NCBI RefSeq assembly: GCF_903915725.1
Contig: NZ_CAIWTY010000107.1
Location: forward strand, 36,754-100,753
DNA length: 64,000 nucleotides
Reading direction: 5' to 3'
DNA from: an uncultured Rhodopila sp.
Lineage (GTDB): Bacteria > Pseudomonadota > Alphaproteobacteria > Acetobacterales > Acetobacteraceae
Positions 47,058-57,873 of the stretch are shown here, piece after piece. The notes beneath the pieces are model-generated. The model saw nothing but the letters and a program-made list of their open reading frames with translations, ran no database searches and was not told the origin of the DNA. The translations under genes were made by a program, and so were the position numbers. Numbering within the stretch: position 1 is the stretch's first letter; the number at the start of each line of letters is the position of its first letter.

Positions 47058-47720
47058 GCAAAAAGCCGAATCCTCCAGCCGGATATCAGGCTTCGAGCCG
47101 ATGGCCTCGCGTATTGCTACCCGCAAGCGCCGGAGGCCGGTGTGATCTCGGAAACGTGATAATGCCATTCGGTGCTGCCGGTTTTCCGTCACAAGTCCCG
47201 GCTCGGCAACAAGCTGGCCATTCAGGTGGCGCACTGCCGCTTTCTGCTCGCCCACTGCGCAGCCCGGGGGAGGCCCGGGCGCGATGCCGGTGCCACCGTG
47301 GTGGCGCAAAGGCGGCCAACCGGCATGAAACCCGGAAATGGCAATGCGGATGGAAGGGTCCCAACCGCAGGGAAAGCGCCAGTCTCAGGGCGGTGAGGCT
47401 CGATTGTGGGGCAAAACGTCCGATTGACCGCCATCCGGCGGCGCTCTAAGGATCGTTGCATTCGACGGCGATTTGCCCGTCCGGGTGGTCCACCCAAGCG
47501 ACCCCTGGTGAGCCGAAGGATGGCCGCCGGGTTTGCAGATGCGCTGGATACTTTTGTGCGGGTTCTGATATGTGTCCAGTATGCAACAGTGTGGCTCAAT
47601 CGATGCGCCGCCTCTCGCTATTGGTCGTTGAGGTCGGTATATGGACAGCAGCGAATGAGCGGGTCTTCGCATAAGTTCCGGACCTGTTGCGTGACGTAGA
47701 GAAAACTAAGGAGAGGTTGT

Positions 47721-48857
47721 ATGAATTTCCGCAATGCTTTGGTGGCTGCCACGATTCTGGCGCTGCCGCTCGCGGCCAACGCCCAGCCGGTTACCGGACT
47801 TTACGTTGGCGGCGGCGTTGGACCCGACTTCCAGTTGAACACCCAGGTTAAGAACCTGCAGCTCGGCGCGGGCGCCTTCAATGGCCTGTCGACGTCCGGC
47901 AAAGAAAAATACAGCACCGGTTTCGCCGGTCTCGGCAGCGTCGGCTTTGGCTTTGGCAATGGTCTCCGGGCTGAAGTCGAGGGCGACTACCGTCAGACCA
48001 GTGGTAACGGCTATACCGGGTTCACCCGCTTCGGTGGCATCAACGGTGGCGGCACGCAAGAAAAATACGGCGCTATGGGCAACGTGCTGTATGACTTCGT
48101 TGGCTTGGTTCCGGTCGTGCAGCCCTATGTCGGCGTTGGTGCCGGCATCCAGTGGGTCGATGACAAGAACAACCACGCCTACAACACGAATGGTGTGACC
48201 GTTAACGAAACGGCTTATGCGCCAGGCGCCATCAGCGTCGCGAGCAACGGCACCAAGGCGGTCTTTGCCTATCAGGCGATCGTCGGTGCGGCTGTGCCGA
48301 TCGACGCAGTCCCCGGCTTGGCTCTAACGGCCGAGTATCGCTTCCTTGGCACGGCCGGCAATCGCGCCGAGTCGGCGACCTACAAGGCCGGCACCCGGAG
48401 CGGCCCGGGCAGCGTGCAATACGGCCCGACCTTCGACAACGCCGTGCTGTTCGGCGTGCGCTACAACTTCGGCGTCGCTCCGGCTCCGATCGCCCCGGCC
48501 CCGGCCGCGGTTGCTCCGTCGCCGGTCTCCCGCTCGTATCTGGTGTTCTTCGATTGGGACAAGGCGGCTCTGACCGACCGCGCCCGCCAGATCGTCTCGG
48601 AAGCGGCTGCCAACTCGACCAAGGTGCAGTACACCCGGCTTGAGGTTAACGGCTACACCGACACGTCGGGCACGCCGAAGTACAACCAGGGCCTGTCCGT
48701 GCGCCGCGCCCAGGCTGTGGCCGCGGAACTGGTCAAGGACGGCGTGCCGAAGAGCGCCATCTCGATCCAGGGCTTCGGCGAGACCCACCTGTTGGTGCCG
48801 ACCGGCGCGAACGTGCGTGAGCCGCAGAACCGGCGCGTCGAAATCATCATCAAGTAG
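47721..48857 (+). CDS. OmpA-family outer-membrane beta-barrel protein
   Basis: 378 aa. Signal peptide residues 1-21 (cleavage about ANA). Residues about 25-250 form an eight-strand porin-like barrel (LYVGGGVGPDFQLN at the start, FGVRYNFGV at the end). A short Ala/Pro hinge follows, then a C-terminal peptidoglycan-binding OmpA domain (about 268-378: YLVFFDWDKAALTD, EVNGYTDTSGTPKYNQGLSV, RRAQAVAAEL, REPQNRRVEIII). It links outer membrane to cell wall. It has a strong AAGGAGAGG ribosome site and its own terminator, and its codon use is cleaner than its surroundings, all consistent with high expression. Confidence 0.93.
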   Translation: MNFRNALVAATILALPLAANAQPVTGLYVGGGVGPDFQLNTQVKNLQLGAGAFNGLSTSGKEKYSTGFAGLGSVGFGFGNGLRAEVEGDYRQTSGNGYTGFTRFGGINGGGTQEKYGAMGNVLYDFVGLVPVVQPYVGVGAGIQWVDDKNNHAYNTNGVTVNETAYAPGAISVASNGTKAVFAYQAIVGAAVPIDAVPGLALTAEYRFLGTAGNRAESATYKAGTRSGPGSVQYGPTFDNAVLFGVRYNFGVAPAPIAPAPAAVAPSPVSRSYLVFFDWDKAALTDRARQIVSEAAANSTKVQYTRLEVNGYTDTSGTPKYNQGLSVRRAQAVAAELVKDGVPKSAISIQGFGETHLLVPTGANVREPQNRRVEIIIK

Positions 48858-48883
48858 ATTTCGGCTAACCGGCTATAAGAACG

Positions 48884-48912
48884 GGGGCGCCTTCGGGCGC
48901 CCTCTTTTTTTG
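48884..48912 (+). terminator. Rho-independent terminator of the OmpA-family gene
   Basis: GGGCGCC (48885-48891), TTCG tetraloop, GGCGCCC (48896-48902), then TCTTTTTTT. It begins 27 bases after the stop codon. Confidence 0.92.
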
Positions 48913-48989
48913 TTCCCCCCGGCCCTTGCGTCGCTGCTTCACGGCATGACGTAGCGGCACCGCCGAAGAGTCGCTGTCACGGACTGGTA

Positions 48990-49412
48990 TCAGAACGAGC
49001 CGCAGGCGTGCCCGACTGTCATTCCCACGAGCTGCTGCCGGAACCGGATCTGGTACGCCGACCGAATGCGATTGACAGCTTCGAGGCTCGCGGGATCGTC
49101 TGGCAGAGCGGCCAGCAGCACTTTCGTCGCTTCCCGGGTCGCTCTTTGCGTGACGGGATTCATCCAAGCGCCGCCGGCATCGAACACCGTGAATCCGTCG
49201 GGCAAATTGACGGCGATCGTGTCATCAATGAACTGACGCCACTCCGCGCCGGTCAGATCGCCGCGGCCCGAAATCGCTTCACCGAAGTAAAGGTCGAACA
49301 CCAGCACGGGGCGCCCGTAGCCGGGTGCGCAGGATTGCACCGCCGGAGCCGCGCAGCCAATCAGGGCGGACGCAACCCCGCAAACGCCTAATACTTTGGG
49401 GATACGGCTCAC
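48990..49412 (-). CDS. DUF3574-type lipoprotein
   Basis: 140 aa. Lipoprotein signal with lipobox LIGC ([20 protein letters not shown]), lipidation at C20. The mature part includes PVLVFDLYFGEAISGRGDLT, WRQFIDDTIAVNLPDGFTVF and FRQQLVGMTVGHACGSF, matching DUF3574. Function unknown. Start GTG at 49412, in a GTGA overlap with the dihydroorotase-like gene, so it is translated with the pyr operon; the same frame is open much further upstream but that is antisense-phase noise over the real gene. Confidence 0.8.
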   Translation of the reverse strand: MSRIPKVLGVCGVASALIGCAAPAVQSCAPGYGRPVLVFDLYFGEAISGRGDLTGAEWRQFIDDTIAVNLPDGFTVFDAGGAWMNPVTQRATREATKVLLAALPDDPASLEAVNRIRSAYQIRFRQQLVGMTVGHACGSF

Positions 49413-50680
49413 CCGAAAACCCGGGCGCCCCGCTTCCAGGTGCCGAGCATGACGCCTTCGAGCGCGCGGCCGTCGAACGGGGTGTTCTGGGCCTTGCCCG
49501 GCAGCTTGCCGGCATCGACTTTCCAGATCCGCTCCGGCGCAAACAGGCACAAATCGGCTGGTGCGCCGCGGGCGATGCGTCCTGCCTCGATGCCCAGCAG
49601 CGCCGCCGGTTTCGCCGTCAGCAGATCGATCGCCGCGGCCAGCGCCAATGATCCGTTGTGCACCTGCGCCAAAGTCACCGCCAGCAGCGTCGCCAGGCCT
49701 GACCCGCCGGCCGAGGCCAGCGCGAACGGCAGGCGCTTGTCGTCCACGTCGCGCGGCTGATGGTCCGACGCCACCGCATCCACCGTCCCATCCACCAGCC
49801 CCGCCACCACCGCCCGCCGATCGGCTTCCTTGCGGAGGGGAGGGGAGAGTTTGGCGTAGCTCCGGAAGTCGCCGATGGAGGTTTCGTTCAGGTCGAAATA
49901 CGGCGGCGCTGTATCGCAGGTGACGTGCAGGGCCGCCGCCTTGGCCCGGCGGATCAGCTCCAGCGCCTCGCCCGTCGAGATGTGGGCGAAATGCACCGCC
50001 CCGCCGGTCAGCTCCGCCAGCCGGATATCGCGGGCGACCATCAGCGCTTCCGCCGCCGCGGGGATGCCGGGCAGGCCGAGCCGGGTCGCCTGCTCGCTTT
50101 CGGTCGCGGCGCCGCCGGCGGCGAGCGACGGATCTTCCGGATGCTGCACGATCCGCGCGTTGAAGCCGCGGGCATAGGATAGCGCCAGCCGCATCAGCCG
50201 GGCCGAGGCGACGGGCTTGAGGCCATCGGTAAAGGCGACCGCGCCGGCTTCGCATAACAGGCCGAACTCGGCGAGTTCCTCGCCGCGGCAGCCTTTGGTG
50301 ACCGCGCCATATGGCAGTATCGTCAGGCTGCCGGTGGCCTCGCCCTTGCTGCGCAGCCACTGCACCAGCGCCGGATCGTCGATCGTTGGTTGGGTATCGG
50401 GCAGGGCCGCCAGGGTGGTGATGCCGCCGGCCGCCGCGGCGAGGGCGGCCGAGGCGATGGTTTCCCGATATTCCGCGCCTGGCTCGCCGAGCGCCACGCG
50501 CATATCGACCAGCCCGGGGCAAAGGATGGCAGTGTCCGCCTCGATCACGATGGCACCGTCCGGACGGCCGAGCGATGCGCCGAAATCGGCGATCAGACCG
50601 TCGCGCACCAGCAGGTCGCCGACAAGATCGACGCCGGAGCCGACGATGCGGACGCCGGAGAACAGCGTGTCAGGGTTCAT
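49409..50680 (-). CDS. Dihydroorotase-like protein lacking the metal-binding HxH (probable non-catalytic PyrC homologue)
   Basis: 423 aa of type I dihydroorotase/amidohydrolase fold. The usual DxHxH that binds the metals reads D59-M-R61-V-A63, so both histidines are gone. Other family segments remain ([50 protein letters not shown]). Such inactive homologues (PyrC' / PyrX) assemble with aspartate transcarbamoylase in Pseudomonas and relatives. Directly after pyrB with an 11-base overlap, it very likely has this structural role. A true dihydroorotase must be elsewhere. Confidence 0.85.
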   Translation of the reverse strand: MNPDTLFSGVRIVGSGVDLVGDLLVRDGLIADFGASLGRPDGAIVIEADTAILCPGLVDMRVALGEPGAEYRETIASAALAAAAGGITTLAALPDTQPTIDDPALVQWLRSKGEATGSLTILPYGAVTKGCRGEELAEFGLLCEAGAVAFTDGLKPVASARLMRLALSYARGFNARIVQHPEDPSLAAGGAATESEQATRLGLPGIPAAAEALMVARDIRLAELTGGAVHFAHISTGEALELIRRAKAAALHVTCDTAPPYFDLNETSIGDFRSYAKLSPPLRKEADRRAVVAGLVDGTVDAVASDHQPRDVDDKRLPFALASAGGSGLATLLAVTLAQVHNGSLALAAAIDLLTAKPAALLGIEAGRIARGAPADLCLFAPERIWKVDAGKLPGKAQNTPFDGRALEGVMLGTWKRGARVFG

Positions 50681-51728
50681 TCCGGCCGTGTCCCTGCGAC
50701 AGGATGTCCAGCACCGCCATGCGGACGGCCACACCCATCTCGACCTGCTCCTTGATCACGCTGTGCAGCGCGTCGTCGGCCACGGCGCTGTCGATCTCGA
50801 CGCCGCGGTTCATCGGGCCGGGGTGCATGACGATGGCGTCCGGCTTGGCGTGGCTCAGCTTGGCCTGGTCGAGGCCGTAGAAGCGGAAGTATTCGCGGGC
50901 GCTGGGCACCAGGCCGCGCGACATGCGTTCCCGTTGCAGGCGCAGCATCATGACGACGTCGGCTCCGCCGAGGCCGGCGGCCATCTCATGGAACACCGTC
51001 ACGCCCAGATCGGCGATCTCGGCCGGGATCAGGGTGGGCGGGCCGACGACGCGGACCTGGCAGCCCATCGTGGTCAGCAAATGGATGTTGGAGCGGGCGA
51101 CGCGGGAATGCGCGATGTCGCCGCAGATCGCCACCGTCAGGCCGGCGATGCGGCCCTTGCGGCGCTTGATGGTCAGCGCGTCGAGCAGCGCCTGGGTGGG
51201 ATGCTCGCGGGTGCCGTCGCCGGCGTTGATCACCGCGGCATCGACGATCTGCGCCAGCAGGTTGGGCGCGCCGGACTGGTCGTGTCGCACCACCAGCAGG
51301 TCGCAATGCATGGCGTTCAAGGTGGCCGCGGTGTCGATCAGCGTCTCGCCCTTGTTCACCGAGGAGGATGAGACCGCCATGTTGATGACGTCGGCCCCGA
51401 GTCGCTTGCCGGCGAGTTCGAAACTGGTGCGGGTGCGGGTGCTGTCCTCGAAGAACAGATTGATCAGCGTGCGGCCGCGCAGCAGGTCGCGCTGGGTTTT
51501 GCCGGAGCGGTTGAGCAGGACGTAGCTCTCCGCCAGGTCGAGCAATTGGCTGATCGCGGGCGGTTCCAGCCCTTCGATCGCCAGGAGATGTTTCTGCCGG
51601 TAGAACACGCCGCTTCGTTGCAGCAACGGGGGCGGGGCGTCAACAGGAAGCGTGTTCGAGTCGGGGTGCCACAGCCACCCGTGAAACCGCCTCTCCGGTT
51701 GCGTCGCCTTGTCATGCCGACGAAGCAT
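50670..51728 (-). CDS. pyrB: Aspartate carbamoyltransferase catalytic subunit
   Basis: About 352 aa. It condenses carbamoyl phosphate and aspartate in pyrimidine synthesis. The carbamoyl-phosphate motif is [19 protein letters not shown], with [45 protein letters not shown] also present. The core starts about residue 45 ([12 protein letters not shown]); the preceding residues vary. The ATG at 51728 and one at 51755 both lie in or next to palindromic-repeat sequence (51712-51760), so the true start may be a GTG or TTG further in. Partner of the following dihydroorotase-like protein. Confidence 0.93.
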   Translation of the reverse strand: MLRRHDKATQPERRFHGWLWHPDSNTLPVDAPPPLLQRSGVFYRQKHLLAIEGLEPPAISQLLDLAESYVLLNRSGKTQRDLLRGRTLINLFFEDSTRTRTSFELAGKRLGADVINMAVSSSSVNKGETLIDTAATLNAMHCDLLVVRHDQSGAPNLLAQIVDAAVINAGDGTREHPTQALLDALTIKRRKGRIAGLTVAICGDIAHSRVARSNIHLLTTMGCQVRVVGPPTLIPAEIADLGVTVFHEMAAGLGGADVVMMLRLQRERMSRGLVPSAREYFRFYGLDQAKLSHAKPDAIVMHPGPMNRGVEIDSAVADDALHSVIKEQVEMGVAVRMAVLDILSQGHGRNEP

Positions 51729-51760
51729 GCCCCGGCGAAGGCCGGGGGTTGGCATTCATG
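51712..51760. repeat. Dispersed palindromic repeat relative at the 5' end of pyrB
   Basis: GTCATGCCGACGAAGCATGC, then CCCGGCG..GGCCGGGG and TTGGCATTCATGG. GCATGCC / GGCAT and CCCCGG / CCGGGG pair. It begins like the elements at 46800 and 63925. It overlaps the first candidate codons of pyrB. Confidence 0.6.
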
Positions 51761-51854
51761 GTGTCGCTTAGGTAATGAGGAGCGTCGTTGATAAGCCTTC
51801 GCGAAATCGGGCGCCGAGCGACAGGCACATTGGCCGCCTTGATGAAGCGGCTGT

Positions 51855-52163
51855 TCAACTCGGCGGCTCTGCGCGTCCGGGGATTTCGGCCGAGTCCCAA
51901 AGAATATTGAAGATAATCGGGTCGCCGTCCGTGGTGTAGGCGAACCAGTATCGATGGACTTTGACCCACTTGACGTTAGGCCATATCAGATTGGCGTAAA
52001 CGGCAGGGTAGTCTCGGCCTGCCAACGGACGTAGTCCGATCGCCAGCCTGGCCTGATCGACCGCGTCATTCAACCTTTCCGCCGCCTGATCGTAACCCCG
52101 AGCCAGATAGTAGTCGATCAGATCAAGGTATTGTTTTTGAGCGGTGCTCGATATCCTGACCAT
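51855..52163 (-). CDS. RelE/ParE-family toxin
   Basis: 102 aa, full length for the family. It begins MVRISSTAQKQYLDLIDYYL, followed by the helix and strands QARLAIGLRPLAGRDYPAV (Leu/Arg/Gly pattern) and ending with VKVHRYWFAYTTDGDPIIFNIL, a typical ParE/RelE beta sheet. ParE-type toxins poison gyrase and RelE-type cut mRNA; I cannot say which. It overlaps the antitoxin gene by 41 bases on the same strand. The ATG at 52163 is preferred over a longer frame because the fold starts there. Confidence 0.8.
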   Translation of the reverse strand: MVRISSTAQKQYLDLIDYYLARGYDQAAERLNDAVDQARLAIGLRPLAGRDYPAVYANLIWPNVKWVKVHRYWFAYTTDGDPIIFNILWDSAEIPGRAEPPS

Positions 52164-52335
52164 ACGCCTGCCGCATGCTCGCTCTGCGATGCGCTGCGAC
52201 ACGGCGCCGACCCTCGGAGATAGCCGCTTCTACCGATACGACACGACCACGCTTCACATCATCCAGCCCGTGCCGGAAGGCTTGCGCGATGTCGTAAGGC
52301 ACACCGATGAGACTGATTTCGTCTTGTTTTGCCAT
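52123..52335 (-). CDS. Antitoxin of the RelE/ParE-type pair
   Basis: 70 aa. GVPYDIAQAFRHGLDDVKRGRVV followed by basic SEGRRRVAAHRR looks like a short antitoxin with the neutralising segment in the second half (CopG/ParD- or Phd-like class not certain). A very good GAGGGGAG ribosome site sits seven bases before the ATG. Encoded first, before the toxin, as usual for type II systems. Such pairs typically repress their own promoter, here in the 80 bases between it and ftsH. Confidence 0.7.
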   Translation of the reverse strand: MAKQDEISLIGVPYDIAQAFRHGLDDVKRGRVVSVEAAISEGRRRVAAHRRASMRQAYGQDIEHRSKTIP

Positions 52336-52413
52336 CGCTCCCCTCTACGATCTTCGGCTGGCATCCATCAACCGGAAAAGAAATGGCGGCCCGAAGACCG
52401 CCATTTCATCCAT

Positions 52414-54336
<1,923 letters not shown>

Positions 54337-54520
54337 ATGATTTTGCTCACGTTTTCAGTCCGTCAGGGGCGCCGGCCAATCGTGAGACACGACCGGCTGG
54401 CTGTGCAGCCATACATAGTGTGCGGAACCGAACCTACATCCCCGCCAAATGAGGATGCTCCACCAAGCCGGCGGGAACAACGACCCCTCGGCCGCTTTTC
54501 CGCCTCCGAGACGGCAAAAA

Positions 54521-55981
54521 TCATACCCCCGGGACAAAGCACGGATCGAAATGTCCGGAAGCAAACATTATGGTCATTTGTACGTCATCCTCGAGCAATG
54601 CATAGCCCAGATGAGGCACGGAAGCCACAACTTTACCAAATCTGATTGCTGGCAGCGTTCGCAGGACGGCCGAAGGCAGTTTCGACAGGGACCGGAAACG
54701 CGCCGCATCATCGCCCAGCTTGCCGATGGTGGCACCGTCCAGTGAGCCGCGTTGGATGATCAAACGGTAGCGATTGTCCCACACGGCTTCGGGCGCGGCC
54801 GGGACCGGTCCGGCGATGGCGGTTTCCTCGCGCAGCATCAGCCAACCGTTCCCGAGCCGTCCCGCCGGCATAATCCGCACCCCGGCCACCGTCGCCGAGC
54901 GGGGTTCGCCCGCCAGATCGGCGATTTGCGAGAGCGCGGGCGGGTAGGCCGCGCCGCCAATGGTCCGCAGCAGGCTGGACAATGCGGCTTCGCTGATGCG
55001 GCCGGGGGACAGCAGGGCGTAGCCTTCCGGCCGGATTTCGGCCCGGGCTGCAAGTTCGGCGGCGGTATCGGCTTCCTCTTTGGCCCGCATCCGGCCGATG
55101 GCGGCGATAGCGTTCAGCAAGACCGGGGTCGCGCCGGCAGGCATGTGGTCCGCGAGCAGGCTTCGCAGCCTGGGACGCAGCGCCCGGAGGTCGCGGTTGG
55201 ACGGGTCCTCGATCCAGGCGATGCCGCGTTCGGTCAGGTATTGCCTCAGTGAGGCCGGGGCGATGCCGAGCAACGGGCGTAGCCACCGAATGCCGTGCAT
55301 TTCACGCATGGCGGCCATGCCGGCAAGACCATGCGTGTGGCTGCCGCGCAGGGCCCGCATCGCCACGGTTTCGATCTGGTCGCCGGCATGATGGCCCAGC
55401 AGCAGGTGCCGGTATCCGGACTCCCGGCAGGCATCGCACAGCACCTGATAGCGCATGATGCGCGCGCGCTCCGCCAGCGCCGGGCCGCGTTCCAGGGCGG
55501 TCAGCGACAGCAGCCGGGCCGGGACTCCAAGATGGCCAAGCCGATCGGCGGTGACGGTGGCCTCGTTGGCGGATTCGGGGCGCAGGCCGTGATCGACAAC
55601 AAGGGCGGCGACGGATCCGCCACGTTCGTTGGTCCAGTCCCTGGCCAGGACCGCCAGCGCCATGCTGTCCGCGCCGCCGGAGACAGCAACGGCGAGGCGG
55701 GGCGTCACCCGCGCCAAACCAGCGGGATTGGCCTGGCTCGTCGGATTTGTGTCATGGCCGGGCTTGCCCCGGCCATCCACGACTTTGCCTGTTTCGGCAC
55801 CGCAAGTCGTGGATGGCCGGGCCAAGCCCGGCCATGACACGGTGGCGACATCCGTGCCGCCAGTCCTTGAGTGAGCGCCTTTGGGTTCAAGCCCGGCTAT
55901 GACAGTAGGGGCGGAGTGCGCCTCAAACCGCCCTAGCCGATCCATCGCCGCCGCAAAGGACGCTGCGACGGCCTCCGTCAC
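54521..55981 (-). CDS. tilS: tRNA(Ile)-lysidine synthetase TilS carrying an in-frame palindromic-repeat insertion
   Basis: 486 aa. TilS lysidinylates C34 of the tRNA that reads AUA. The PP-loop is SGGADSMAL (residues 101-109), and the GHHAGDQIETVAMRALRGSHTHGLAGM region is the family core. The start is GTG at 55981, seven bases after the cpoB stop. The N-terminus VAASFAAAMDRLGRFE (6-20) is typically contiguous with PRLAVAVSGG in homologues. Here about 70 residues intervene (21-92), of which 48-78 are the A-type palindrome, read as [12 protein letters not shown] to KPGHD. No stop or frameshift, so the enzyme is probably still made. Confidence 0.9.
   Translation of the reverse strand: MTEAVAASFAAAMDRLGRFEAHSAPTVIAGLEPKGAHSRTGGTDVATVSWPGLARPSTTCGAETGKVVDGRGKPGHDTNPTSQANPAGLARVTPRLAVAVSGGADSMALAVLARDWTNERGGSVAALVVDHGLRPESANEATVTADRLGHLGVPARLLSLTALERGPALAERARIMRYQVLCDACRESGYRHLLLGHHAGDQIETVAMRALRGSHTHGLAGMAAMREMHGIRWLRPLLGIAPASLRQYLTERGIAWIEDPSNRDLRALRPRLRSLLADHMPAGATPVLLNAIAAIGRMRAKEEADTAAELAARAEIRPEGYALLSPGRISEAALSSLLRTIGGAAYPPALSQIADLAGEPRSATVAGVRIMPAGRLGNGWLMLREETAIAGPVPAAPEAVWDNRYRLIIQRGSLDGATIGKLGDDAARFRSLSKLPSAVLRTLPAIRFGKVVASVPHLGYALLEDDVQMTIMFASGHFDPCFVPGV
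55749..55840. repeat. Dispersed palindromic repeat, A-type, complete 92-bp copy inside tilS
   Basis: Arms 55749-55785 and 55804-55840 are 37 bp each and match as inverted copies at 36 of 37 positions, around an 18-base centre. The design equals the copy at 40824-40915. A partial third arm (TTCAAGCCCGGCTATGAC) follows at 55886-55903. In tilS the element is read in the same frame as in the murC-murB bridging frame. Confidence 0.9.
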
Positions 55982-55988
55982 CGCAAGC

Positions 55989-56846
55989 CTACCGGCAGGC
56001 GGCCCGCTGCGAGGCCACGGCCATTCCGTCGCGAATGTCGGGACGCAGTGTCGGGAAATCGTTCTTCAGACGGCTCAGGGTGTCGCACGATGCCTTCTTC
56101 TCGTTGATTGCCGCCAGCGAGTTGGCCAGGCCAAGCAGCGCATCCTGCGCATGAGCGCCCTTGCGTGAGCGATTATACGCATCGTCGTAGGCGATCGCCG
56201 CCTGCGCGTATTGCTTCTGGCCGGACAGCGATTGCGCCAGCAGCAATTGCGCATCATACGCCCGCGGCGAGGTTCGGTTGGAAAGCACCTCGCGCGCCGA
56301 TGCCTCCGCCGACATATAATCCCGCCGCGCCAGCGCCGCGTTGCCCTCCTGCAAGGCCAGTTCAGGGGTGCGCTTCACCGGTGCCGCGGGCGGCGGCGGC
56401 GGCGAAGCCACCGGCGGCGGGCTGCGGGGCACCGGTCCGGCGGAGCCCGGCGGGACCGGCGCTGCGCCCACGCCCTGCGGATTGACCTGGAACGCCAGGT
56501 CGTCGATCCGCTTGTTGACGTCGGCACCCTGCCGCTGCACCTGGTTCTGGGTTTCGTCGATGCGGCCGCGCAACTGGCGCACCTGCTCCTCCAGCGAATC
56601 TACCCGGGTCAGAAGCTGCGCCACCAGGTCGCCGGATGCCGCGGGAGCCGGCGCATAGGCCGGCCCCCTGGCGGGAGCGCCGCCACGCGCGATCTGGTCC
56701 TGCAGCCCTCGCAGATCCTGCCGTAGCTGATAGATCTGGTTCTGTAGCGCGATGCCCTCGCGGCTGTCGATCTGTGCGAAAGCCTCGCCCATCGGCTGGG
56801 CCATCAGCAACGTAGCGGCGACAAGACAAGCACCGGCGGAGCGCAT
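55989..56846 (-). CDS. cpoB: Cell division coordinator CpoB (YbgF), Tol-Pal associated
   Basis: 285 aa. Signal peptide about residues 1-24 (ending AFA). A coiled-coil trimerisation segment follows (QNQIYQLRQDLRGLQDQIA and LTRVDSLEEQVRQLRGRIDE), then a Pro-rich hinge with PPPPPAAP, then TPR repeats (about 165-285: LALQEGNAALARRDYMSAEA, AIAYDDAYNRSRKGAHAQDA). CpoB coordinates Tol-Pal outer-membrane constriction with peptidoglycan synthesis. The tol-pal genes expected upstream are not here; speE precedes instead. The segment ends QRAACR just before tilS. Confidence 0.9.
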   Translation of the reverse strand: MRSAGACLVAATLLMAQPMGEAFAQIDSREGIALQNQIYQLRQDLRGLQDQIARGGAPARGPAYAPAPAASGDLVAQLLTRVDSLEEQVRQLRGRIDETQNQVQRQGADVNKRIDDLAFQVNPQGVGAAPVPPGSAGPVPRSPPPVASPPPPPAAPVKRTPELALQEGNAALARRDYMSAEASAREVLSNRTSPRAYDAQLLLAQSLSGQKQYAQAAIAYDDAYNRSRKGAHAQDALLGLANSLAAINEKKASCDTLSRLKNDFPTLRPDIRDGMAVASQRAACR

Positions 56847-56932
56847 GCGACTTCCTCAAAATGGGATGCAACCCGGATGGCCCATCACCGCGGCAGTTTA
56901 ATGGCATCCTCGATACGATGTCGCCCGGATTT

Positions 56933-57808
56933 TCAGTCCGCCGGCAAGTGCCGCGCGATATACGGGGGCAGATTGAATGCCCCTGCGTGCAATTCCGGAG
57001 TCCAATACTGCGTCGTCCCGAGTATCCCGGCCTCCGCGGCGCGTGCCCGGATCGTCTCCACCGGCGTGGTGGCCAAAGACGGATCTTTCGCCGCCCATCC
57101 CAGCGTCATCAAGCCGCCGACATATGTAGGGACAGCCGCGACATAAGCAGTGACATGGCGGAAGAACTGCCGCCGCCGCGCGCTGGTGTCGTGCAGTTCG
57201 TCCGCCTGCATGAACGGCACGCCGCACTGGTTCACCACCAATCCGCGAGCGGTCAGGATCCGCGCGCAGTTGCGGTAGAAATCATCCGTGAACAGCACCT
57301 CGCCGACGCCGATGGGATCGGTCGAATCGACGATGATGGCGTCGAACGATGCGTCCGCCGCGCGCTTCACGTAATCGATGCCGTCGCCGACGATCACCTC
57401 GGCCCGCTTGTCCGTCCAGGCGCCTGCAGCGATGCCGGGCAGGAATTCCTTGGAGAGGCGGATCACCTCGCCGTCGATCTCCACCATCACGGCGCGCTTG
57501 ACATTCGGATGCTGCAACACCCGGCGCAGCACGCCGCCGTCGCCGGCGCCGATGATCAGCACCGTCTCGGCCGCACCGTGCGCGAGCAGTGGCACATGGG
57601 TCAGCATCTCCTGATAGACGAACTCGTCCGCCTCGGTGATCTGGATCGCGCCGTCCAGCACCATCACCCGGCCGTGACCAGCACTTTCGAAGATCGCGAT
57701 GTCCTGGAATTCGCTCTGCACCCGCGCCAGTTCGCGCACGACCCGGAACCGCTGGCCCCAGTCGGGATACAGCGTTTCGTTGATCCAGCTATCGGTGGCC
57801 ATTAACAT
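56933..57808 (-). CDS. speE: Spermidine synthase (putrescine aminopropyltransferase)
   Basis: 291 aa. The SAM/dcSAM loop is VLIIGAGDGGVLRRVLQH, preceded by MVLDGAIQITEADEFVYQEM, and the catalytic DSTDPIGVGEVLFT segment with the key aspartate is present, as is the late GTTQYWTPELHAGAF. It transfers the aminopropyl group of decarboxylated SAM to putrescine. Two in-frame starts (57808 and 57802) are two codons apart. The SAM decarboxylase gene lies immediately upstream, so the two steps form one operon. Confidence 0.94.
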   Translation of the reverse strand: MLMATDSWINETLYPDWGQRFRVVRELARVQSEFQDIAIFESAGHGRVMVLDGAIQITEADEFVYQEMLTHVPLLAHGAAETVLIIGAGDGGVLRRVLQHPNVKRAVMVEIDGEVIRLSKEFLPGIAAGAWTDKRAEVIVGDGIDYVKRAADASFDAIIVDSTDPIGVGEVLFTDDFYRNCARILTARGLVVNQCGVPFMQADELHDTSARRRQFFRHVTAYVAAVPTYVGGLMTLGWAAKDPSLATTPVETIRARAAEAGILGTTQYWTPELHAGAFNLPPYIARHLPAD

Positions 57809-57873
57809 GCTCCATGCGAACGCGGCCCGGGCCTGCGCCCGAGCCGCTTGTCATCCAATGCCTGCCGCCGCCG

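Larger units (their letters stand above)
46758..47720. other. 960-bp non-coding region between ftsZ and the OmpA-family gene
   Basis: No gene supported. It starts with a hairpin (GGCGGGACC 46767-46775 with GGTCCCGCC 46785-46793, no T-tract) probably trimming the ftsZ mRNA. Two palindromic-repeat relatives follow (46800-46880 and 46996-47057). The rest, to 47700, has only overlapping short frames without domains. lpxC, often found just after ftsZ, is not here. Confidence 0.5.

Noticed and set aside
49413..50522. Long upstream extension of the DUF3574 lipoprotein frame
   Set aside because: It overlaps the dihydroorotase-like gene in another frame on the same strand; the GTG with lipoprotein signal at 49412 and the GTGA overlap explain the start.
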